Positions 56,410 to 64,000 of a stretch of 64,000 nucleotides of DNA are shown here, one piece after another. The notes below the pieces were generated by a model that was not told the origin of the DNA, made no database searches, and saw only the letters and a program-made list of their open reading frames with translations. The stretch lies in contig JAPZLL010000047.1 in NCBI GenBank assembly GCA_036250225.1, forward strand, positions 1 through 64,000. The letters are read 5' to 3'. Made by a program: the position numbers and the translations under genes. Positions within the stretch are counted from its first letter, which is position 1, and every line of letters begins with the position of its first letter. This DNA is from Cercophora sp. LCS_1. Lineage: Eukaryota; Ascomycota; Sordariomycetes; Sordariales; Lasiosphaeriaceae.

Positions 56410-56891
56410 ATGGCGCCGCATTTGCTGCAAGTGATGAAAAGGTATGTTCTGACGTCTGGTGATCCCTCGAGGAAATAATAACATTGTACTAGGGATCCCC
56501 CATGCCGATTCCACGAATATTATAGAGATGGTGCTTGCCATAGGCATAGCGACTGGTATCTCTGGGGCCGATGGGTGTTTGCGGCCGTCTTCTTGGCCCT
56601 CGCTTTCGTCGTCGTAGGGTATGGTTGTCTGGGTTTGAAATCGAGACGTTCAGTGCTAATCGTCATGTCAGATGCATAAGTTCTCACCATAGGCGTCGAC
56701 GAGGGCTGCGGCCGTTTTACGGGACAGGATGGATGTCCACACTGGGGAGGCGAGGCAACGACGATTCAAAGTGCTGTGGAGATGGCGGATCCGCACAGGG
56801 TGGTGATCATCCATACGAGTGGAAAGAAGAAGTGGGAAATGAGATTGCGGGACTGCAACGGCCGAAGAAGAGCTTCTTTCCACGCCGATAA
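56410..56891 (+). CDS. RCR-like single-span membrane protein
   Basis: Resembles the fungal RCR family (yeast Rcr1/Rcr2, linked to chitin deposition and plasma-membrane protein trafficking). Three exons (56410-56441, 56493-56618, 56693-56891), 118 aa, in frame. MAPHLLQVMKR precedes a short Cys-containing outer segment. Then come WYLWGRW and a membrane span (VFAAVFLALAFVVVG), the basic stop-transfer RRRG, and the family signature LRPFYGTGWM, with a polar tail ending LQRPKKSFFPRR. The second intron has a good branch site (TGCTAATC). It is shorter than yeast Rcr proteins, but small Pezizomycotina versions are common. Confidence 0.75.
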
Positions 56892-57209
56892 GTATTGCTG
56901 TGCTGCTCGATGCGGTTGTTTCAAGTGTAATGTGTTTTCATGATAAGCTAGCAATTTTGGGCTTCCGAATTTTGGATAGCCGGAACAGAGGCACGTATAT
57001 TCCGCTCCCATAGCTGGGTCGTGTGACTTTTGCGACCACCTGCATGGTTGTTCCACACCGTGCCGATTGGGTTGCTTGACGTCCCTAAAAGTCTTGGAAA
57101 TTTTAGTTACCCCGCAGACCGCTTCCACGTTTCATCTGCGCAATCTCTTGTCCGTTGCGGAGACAAACGCCACCGCAGCGCAACAGCAGAGCCGCATTGC
57201 TTGATCAAC
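56892..57209. other. Promoter region of the Zn2Cys6 gene
   Basis: 318 bp; nothing else seen. Confidence 0.45.
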
Positions 57210-59747
57210 ATGTCCGCCGGTCCTTCGGAAACGCCTCCAGAAGGCAGATCGACTTCTGTAGAGTTGGGGAGACTGCCTCCTCCGCGCCAAGACAAGGTCC
57301 CAATTCCGATGCTGCGGAAGGACGACATTCTCCCGAAACGCCGGAGGGTATCTCGAGCCTGCGACGCATGCCGCCATAAGAAGGTCAAGTGCAACGGGAA
57401 ACAGCCCTGTCAGCACTGCATTGGCTATGGGTCCGGTAGGGAAACGTGAACGGACTGGTGTTGGGAAGTACTGACCCTGTCAGGCGAGTGTACCTTTGAT
57501 AAGCCGTCTAACCGCCGGAAGAATCTGGAATTGCAGGAGGTTCGGGTGATAGAAGATAAGTTGCAAAGGGCAAGATCGCTTCTTCACCAACTCATTCCTT
57601 CCACGGATCCCCGCTTTGCGCAGCTTGATTCTGTTCTAAGGATTGAGACGCCACAAGAATTCGTCGGTGACGAAAGTGGAAGATCAAACATGATGTCTAG
57701 CCCTGGAACTGAGGACGAACGCTTCATCCCTCTGGTCGAAGGCATCGGGCAACTCGACCTTGGTGACGACGGAAAGTGGGAATACCACGGCCTATCTTCT
57801 GGCGCTGCTTACTTTGGCCGCATCATGAAGGACCATCCCGAGCTTCTGAGCTATGACCCCAGGACTCCATTCCTTCCCCAGGCCCCACGTCCCTACATGG
57901 CCTTGCCCCTCGGTTCACTGGGGAATTCCAGCCCCGGATTGGCAGCTCATCCCTGTTATCATGAACTACCTCCTCGCAATCTGGCTCGGACACTCTGCGA
58001 GTACTCGTTCAACTGCGCCACTTGTGTTCTGCGGACGGTCCATACTCCCTCTTTCTACCAGAGGTTTGACCATCTTTACAATACCGGGTCGCAAGGCTAC
58101 AACGCCGAACAGCGAAGGTTTCAGGGCCTTCTCTATGCCGTTTTGGCACTTGGGTCCATGTATGACGTCGACGAAAAAGACCCAACAAATCCCAACCACT
58201 ATGCTGTTGCCATGGATCGCGGGTAAGGTTAACCTCCCTCCTCCAGATTAGGTACCCACTTGACTGACGGTCACTACCCAGGTTCCAGTTTTACATCTCA
58301 GCTCGCCTCTGTCTTGACGACCTGACCGAATGTGGCGACATGACAACCCTCCAAGCCATGGTCTTCATCGCGTTGTTCTTACAGGCTACCGCCAACCTCA
58401 CCGGATGCCACACGTTTGTCGGGATTGCCGTCCGTTCGGCTCTGCGCATGGGACTTCATCGTCACTTACCTCACGCCCAGATGACGCCGATTGAAGTTGA
58501 GACAAGAAGACGCGTCTTCCATGTCATCAGACAGATGGACATCTACCTGTCCACAACTCTCGGCCTCCCATTACTTCTGCAAGACAAGGATATCGACCAG
58601 CCGCTGCCCACAGAAGTCGATGACAACTACATCACAGAGTTTACAATCCACACGCCGGCACCAGCCACGCCTTCTTTCTTCCACGCCTTCAATGCCCACG
58701 CCAAGCTCATGAAGATTCTCGCAAAGGTTGTGGAGCATCTCTACCCTCCCACTGGGGTCGGAGGCGGGGCCAGCGACGTCACTTACATGATCAGCTACAC
58801 CCGCATCAAGGAAATTGAACAGGACCTCCACAACTGGTGTGAGCATCTCCCTGTTGCTTGGCGGCCAGGGCCGATTGACGACACACAAGTGGTCAGGTAG
58901 GTGCTTTCCGATCCTCATCCTCCCCTGGGCTCGGCTGACACTCGATCCAGGATCCGAGTCCTTCTCCGCTTTGCATACGCCCACGTCCAGATGATGCTGT
59001 ACAGGCCATTCCTTCGTCGACCGCCACCTCAGGGCGCCTCTGATCAAGCCTTGACAGAGGTAACCCATGCCCGTCAGGCCACAGGAATCAGCGTCTGTCG
59101 AAACATCATCCACATCGGCCTCGAGATCCGGAAGCAGCGTGTTCTGATCGGCCCACACTGGTTCATGATGTATACCGAGTTTTTAGCAGTGGTCTCGCTA
59201 GTTCTCTATGTCTTGAACAACCCAAGCGGCCCAGCGTGCTCCGAGATTCTTGCCGATGCTCAGCTTGGTAGGGCTGCCATTCAGGACTTGACGCAGAGGA
59301 GTCTTCCCGCGGATAGAATGGCTGTTGCTCTTGACGTAAGTCTCATTCTAGATTCTCTTTCACAACGCAAATGTAGAGTCTGACGTCTTCTAGTGTCTCT
59401 TTGAAAGGCTGCCAGCCGGTCTCATCCCAGAGACTGCTGGACCTCCAGAAAACATGCAAGATACCCACGTACCGCCGGCTCATGGGCAATGCGGCCTTAC
59501 CCACACGGAAATACCCATTTCAGGCCAGGAGTTGAGCATCAACCTTATAACGTCTGCGCCAAGCTCGGATACCATGATGTTTCCTGAGGATCCGTTCGCA
59601 TATCCTCAGCTGGAGGGCCCAGGGGCAGTTGCGCAGGGCGATGCAAGCGTGGACCAGGGCTTAACACAGCTGCGATTGTTCCCCGAGCTTTGTGGCGTTA
59701 CAGAGGCACAACTGTTGAATCCCTTGAGCCTCACGAGCCGAGATTAG
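57210..59747 (+). CDS. Zn2Cys6 transcription factor with fungal-specific regulatory domain
   Basis: Nuclear DNA-binding regulator. Five exons (57210-57435, 57484-58222, 58282-58896, 58951-59335, 59394-59747), 772 aa. The binuclear zinc cluster is RACDACRHKKVKCNGKQPC, then CIGYGSGEC across the first intron, with all six Cys present. A short coiled coil follows (QEVRVIEDKLQRARSLLHQL). The fungal_trans domain (about 260-560) shows FYISARLCLDD, LQAMVFIALFLQ and GIAVRSALRMGLHR with VETRRRVFH. The C-terminus is Pro/acidic and probably activating. Targets cannot be read; the neighbours do not form an obvious cluster. Confidence 0.92.
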
Positions 59748-59949
59748 TTGTCACAAATACATTGGTATTTTGGGAGTCTTTTTGCGTTTTCTAGTGTTGG
59801 ATCCGTGCTATTCTTTCACGAGCCTCAGCCATAGACCGCGATTATTGACACCTGACCTCATTACCATCGTCTTCTGACTTTACAAAGTTCATTGATTTTA
59901 TGGTAACGCTCTCCCCTCAGCCTGACATTCCATGTCGAATTCTCCCACG

Positions 59950-61107
59950 TCAAGCCGGCTCCGTTTCCCGATCATCCTTGATAAGCACTATCCTAATGGG
60001 AATACTGTCCTGGTCGTTACATGTGATGGTTTCCGGACGGTCGACAACTCCACCAAATTCCTTCGTGGCCGCTTCAGCCTGTGATAAAAGCTCATTAGCT
60101 AATTCAGTCCCTGTCGGTAATCTCTCTTAGAACTCACACTTCTTAGGGGCCGCAGGATGCCACGACCCGGCAGCGAAGAGTTCCCCTTGAAAAGTGACAC
60201 GGGTGCATCGAGGTTCACGACGCAAATGAGTAGACACCAGTTTTTAAAGACCTTCGATGCGGGCAATGGCAACTGCCCGTGATACTTGAGAGCTGGGTTG
60301 CCAAAAACTCCATGAGTAGGGTCCCGCAGCATGTCAATTCCGCGTGCATAACGGCCGCGGTAGAAGTTTTGTGCGCACTTGAGAGCTTCCAGAATGACAT
60401 GGTCATGGTCATACCGAATCAGCATCGGGAGCGTGAAAAATAAACGATAGTTCAGCTAGTTCAGCTACTTTTGGGACATGAAGTCGTGTAAATCCCTCTG
60501 CCAAAAACTCCGCCACCCTTTCCTAGAGCGAGAATCAGCGAAAAAGAGAAAGGTATTGACATATCTCAGGGATCTCGTTTGGTCAACTTACCGTAACAGT
60601 CGATTTTGAGCGAGTTCCAAAGGATCCCGCAGAGACGGCAGTCCGGGTGATCACAAGGCTCGGGGAACCTTTCCACCCACCGTCTCGAGTCGCCCTCGGT
60701 ATTACACACCTGAACGGTGCCGTGAAAACTCAAGTGAAGTCATGCGTTGCGGTTGGCCAAGGGTTCAACAAAGGCTTTTACTCTGCCCATGGTACCATGG
60801 TAGTAGCCGTCCGTCGCGTCGAGGAGGTCTCGGCCGGTCCATGCCGCGGGGTCCACAGCGTAAATAGCCCTGTATTCGAACCCATCAACTCTCAACAGGG
60901 ATCTGTCCGAAGGGTGAAGACATAGTCAGCAGCGAAATGTTAAAATGAAGAAAATAGTACGGTAGGTGGTTGAGGATAACTTGTAGTTCTCATGATTTGG
61001 TGAATTGTTTTCCACCAGGTTAAAGTCCTAATGGCGCCGTTCCGAAACAGACGGTCCCACTTGTCCGTAACAGGGTCTTTGAGGTTTTCCAGGCCGTCAT
61101 CTTTCAT
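59950..61107 (-). pseudogene. Second PARP-like gene, broken
   Basis: Coding pieces run 60961-61107 (DKWDRLFRNGAIRTLTWW, a conserved N-terminal block), 60592-60902 (DGFEYRAIYAVDPAAW, then LSFHGTVQVC and PDCRLCGILWNSLKID), 60469-60522 (GVFGRGIYTTSCPK), about 60138-60386 (WCLLICVVNL), and 59950-60078 (C-terminal strand DSIPIRIVLI). The order is that of the fungal PARP-like family, the same as at 48989. Breaks: the join between the first two pieces is off by one base, and TGA at 60740-60742 interrupts the second piece a few codons before the FHGT motif (a C-to-T change of CGA would give it). The splice from 60469 to the next piece is also unclear. The last two pieces alone form a tidy two-exon frame of 138 aa, which could mislead gene finders. 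Confidence 0.6.
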
Positions 61108-62035
61108 GCCATCATAGAACACAGGGCTAGATATCGATATGTCGTCCTTACTTGAACTTTTCACCCCATTTCCTAGGTGTGGGAGCGAGTCTGATTTAGT
61201 ACAGGGCGGGGCCACGCACAGCGTCAACAACGACCAGAAACGCGTCGAGCTGAAGCCTATCAAGGAGGCCGGGAGGGGGGGACTTAGGTTCGGTACAAGG
61301 TCAAGATACCCAAGGATCCTGGTGCTGCAATGCCTGGGTTCTGGATGCTGTTTGTCTTGAACAAGTTTGATGTGCCGAGTGTGGCTCATCACACAGTTCA
61401 GGTCTTCTGTCCTGAGTGTAAACAGAAGCTTTAGAATCGAACAGCGGAAGGTGCTCTAGTCCCCTGCTAACGTTCCAATATGGATAAGGTACCTATTTTT
61501 CTCATGCATATACTCACTCTCGTTTGCGGACCAGTAGGTCTGGGCCACCTCCCGGACCATGAGTTATGCCGATCTTACGTTGTTGAAAAATCTCACCTCC
61601 AACCACCATCATTTCCATCCACCCGGTGCGATTCTAGTAGATAACTAGCATCTGGCCAAGACCTCCATCAAAATCCGACAATCCATGTTCTCTAACGTCT
61701 ATGGCCTTAGCACAAGCGCACAATGTGCATTCCCCGTGACGCCTACCGTCCGCGAGTAGTCGACTACCGCCAATCGGAAGCCTACGCTCAGCCCCCCCGG
61801 GTGCGTGTACGAGCACTACATGACGCTGCATGATGATACACAGTGGAATGATCGCTATATCAATGCTGGGGACAAAGACACACTGCTTGCGGCGCGTCCG
61901 TGGGCTAGAGAGAGGTTCCAGAAGATGTATTCGCAACGGAATATTAAGGGTTGGTTGGGGCTGGATGACGGGGAGGCTCGATTCAAGGCTAAGGGCGAGA
62001 TGAAGGAGGAGGACATGACGAGAAAGGCCCTAGCC
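61108..62035. other. Intergenic with an unidentified broken frame
   Basis: About 0.9 kb between the broken PARP-like copy and the amidohydrolase stop. Apart from the plus-strand frame noted at 61685-62030 I see nothing convincing. Confidence 0.4.
61685..62030 (+). other. Possible gene fragment interrupted by TAG
   Basis: From ATG 61685 the frame reads MFSNVYGLSTSAQCAF, stops at TAG after 24 codons, and continues open with protein-like text (YEHYMTLHDDTQWNDRYIN, then GDKDTLLAARPWARERFQK) until it enters the antisense of the amidohydrolase. I do not recognise the family. It may be a relic or chance. Confidence 0.3.
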
Positions 62036-63677
62036 CTACGTCCTCGGAACCTCCAAGAACAACTCTCCATACCCGTTCCCCGGCCCTCTCAGCGTATCCG
62101 ACGTATTCGCAACACCATACGGCAGCCCACCCTGGAACGAAGGCGTCCCAGGCGCCGGAAGCGCCTTGCTAGCCGTATCCGCAATCAGCGCCCCCTGAAT
62201 CCTCGCTGCACTGGCCAGAAACCTCTTCACAATCTCGGGATAGTCGTCCACCGCCAGCTTGAAGTCCTTCTTTTTCCACTTCCCATCCACAATCACATGC
62301 TCGATATCACCCACACTCGCGTGCAACAGCACCGCAGCGACCGGATCGTTCCATCCGAGCAACGCAGGTGAGTTGCCGTTCCACACGACGATGTCTGCTT
62401 TGGCACCGACCGAGATGACACCGAGATCGTCCCGCCGAAGCGCCAACCCACCGTGGCGCGTCGCGAGGAGGAAGGCCTGCACGACTGACTGCGGGCTGTT
62501 TACAGGGACCTTGCGCGTTTCGAGCACGGCAGAGGTTGTAAGCCGGCGTACTGATTGCAGCCAGAGGCGCGCTTGGGTGAGGATGTCGCTGGAGAAGGTG
62601 AAGTGGGTGTCGATGCCGAGAGCGGCTTGGTCTTGGGTGCGGTGGGTGACGGGGCGCGCATAGCCGTTGGTGGATTCGGATTCTGGCGTGATGGAGATGT
62701 ACTGGTCGTGCTCCCGGAGGAGGGCGGCACCCTCGTCGGTGAGCGAGGAGGCGTGCGAGAAGACGACTGGGATGGAGATGTTGAGGATGCCGAAAGCGGC
62801 AAAGATTTCGGGGCTGTTGGATCCTTGTGGGCGTTAGTCATTGGCTTGTTGATTGGCTGCTAACGCCTGGGACAAGGACTTACTACCCCCGGCGTGCGTG
62901 GTGATGACGCTGGCGTTGGTTTCGAGAGCGAGCGAAATGATGGCGTTGACTTCGGTAGCGTTGGCTGGGTCGAATGTGTCATAGGCAACACCCATCTCTG
63001 TGGGTGATCCCTCGAAGGGACGGCGGAGGGCAAGCTCGCGGTAGAATGCGAGCTGCTCGGGGATCTCGTAGTTCTTTTCCGGAATCTGGTGGAAGGCGTA
63101 GGCCCAGAAGATGCGTGCTCCCGAGTCTATCGAGGCCCGCAGGCCGGCCTCGCTGGTCGCATTAGACCACGTATGGTGAGCATGATCGAGAATGGTGGTG
63201 ACGCCGCCGTGCAGAGCCTCGTAGATGCCGGTGATTTGGCCGATGTAGACATCCTCGGCGGTGTAGTTGAGCTTTGCGGCGCCAAACTCGCCGTACCGAT
63301 TGAAGTCTGACACACCACCGAGAGTTAACATCTGTGTGACTCAACCACATCGGTGACTTACACTCAGCCAGCGACGTGTTGCTGCCCAGCGTCTTGAAGG
63401 CCGTCTGCCACCCGTGCTTGTGCGTGTCAATGAAGCCCGGCGTGATGATCTTGCCTGTGACATCCACCGTCTCGGTGCCCCCAGGAATCCGGGTTGGGTT
63501 GTTTCTGAAGATGCCAGCGATGCGGTCGTCGGTGATCAATAGGGACCCGTCACGAATCACCTCCAGCGCCTCGGTTTTGTGATTGAAAGCTACGATGGTT
63601 CCGCCTGACAAGAGAATTGAAGACGCAGCAGCCAGGCTCGGCGCCAGGAGCAGCGCCGAGAGGCGAGGTGGGAACAT
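62036..63677 (-). CDS. Amidohydrolase family protein, probably secreted
   Basis: Metal-dependent hydrolase of the urease-related superfamily (guanine deaminase/TRZ-ATZ-like). Three exons (63362-63677, 62884-63306, 62036-62823), 508 aa. Signal peptide-like start (LSALLLAPSLAAASS). Motifs in order: PGFIDTHKHGWQ (metal HxH), ILDHAHHTW, VITTHAG (metal His), VVFSHAS (His), and GIDTHFTFSSDI (metal Asp), then the composite beta-sheet GAKADIVVWNG. For the second intron I used GTAAGT at 62883; a donor 3 nt upstream gives 507 aa. Fungal members of this group often act on aromatic or nucleobase-like amides outside the cell; the substrate is unknown. Confidence 0.9.
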
Positions 63678-64000
63678 CTTGTGTCTCAGGATTGACAGAA
63701 GATGGTGGTTGAGGTTGCTGACGTGGTTGGGGTTGAAGCGGTGATGTAATTGGAGCCGGAGGATGCAGCTATTGTGCCTGAGTTCGGCTTGATTGCCGCT
63801 GTCCTCCGAGCCGTCTCACCGGTCATGTTGGGTATTAACTGCTGCTTGGCAGAGGGGGAGACTTGGCTGGATTTTGCGGACTTTGCCTGGTCTGGAGCTC
63901 CGGATCAAGCGTAATATCGAATTTGGACTTTACCGTTACAGTACACGATGTCCCGCGTTCCAACCAACCAGTCGCCATGCCTTGCCAAGATCAGATGGTT
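63678..64000. other. Upstream region of the amidohydrolase gene
   Basis: 323 bp to the window edge; no other feature seen. Confidence 0.45.

Noticed and set aside
56110..56478. 122-codon open frame upstream of the RCR-like gene
   Set aside because: Overlaps other frames of similar length, has no motif, and crosses the first RCR-like exon out of frame.
60138..60425. The two-exon frame 59950-60425 as an independent small gene
   Set aside because: Its sequence fits the C-terminal part of the PARP-like domain whose earlier pieces lie just upstream, so I treat it as part of that broken gene.
62050..62371. Plus-strand frame continuing from 61805 into 62371
   Set aside because: From 62036 on it is the antisense of the amidohydrolase last exon.
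1..64000. CRISPR arrays, insertion sequences, intact transposons or viral genes
   Set aside because: None seen; the host is a fungus and no transposase, integrase or reverse transcriptase motif was noticed.

Overview
The window looks like nuclear DNA of a filamentous ascomycete (Pezizomycotina, most likely a Sordariomycete). It has many short GT..AG introns (about 47-100 nt), two HET-domain genes, a 2EXR protein, a Zn2Cys6 regulator, an Akr1-type palmitoyltransferase and a fungal Trk K+ transporter. There is no operon structure and no viral or bacterial block. For most multi-exon genes I chose splice sites by hand so that the conserved protein motif stays in frame; summed exon lengths are whole codons. 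None of this has been checked by alignment or RNA.

Layout. 1-5 kb: decayed fragments of a dienelactone hydrolase and a protein kinase, an intact cytochrome P450, and the intact dienelactone hydrolase. 5-12 kb: tRNA-Val(AAC), AKR1-like DHHC palmitoyltransferase, SRP receptor beta subunit, cystathionine beta-synthase. 13-28.8 kb: a small secreted protein, a HET gene, a very large (about 2120 aa) membrane/ankyrin/SPRY protein, a multi-pass membrane protein, a 2EXR protein. 28.9-37.3 kb: a frame-broken coiled-coil gene, two unidentified proteins transcribed divergently, and a three-exon C2H2 zinc-finger gene. 38-43 kb: tRNA-Thr(AGT), nucleotide-sugar transporter, GPI12/PIG-L deacetylase, DXD mannosyltransferase. 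44-51 kb: a second HET gene, a large membrane protein, a PARP-like ADP-ribosyltransferase-domain gene, two small unknown genes. 51.2-51.9 kb: a degenerate 114-bp tandem repeat. 52-60 kb: Trk K+ transporter, a Na+/H+ antiporter relic, an RCR-like membrane protein, a Zn2Cys6 transcription factor. 60-64 kb: a second, broken PARP-like copy and a secreted amidohydrolase.

Two themes stand out. First, housekeeping genes (AKR1, SRP102, CBS, GPI12, TRK, nucleotide-sugar transporter) alternate with genes of types linked in fungi to non-self recognition (HET, ankyrin-SPRY). Two copies of a fungal PARP-like family sit among them. Second, decay is common: both HET genes and one PARP-like copy need a frame change or rescue splice, and relics of four further genes (dienelactone hydrolase, kinase, coiled-coil, antiporter) lie between live genes. 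Several genes here (C2H2, RCR-like, PARP-like, most of Trk) consist of short exons and are invisible as long open frames.
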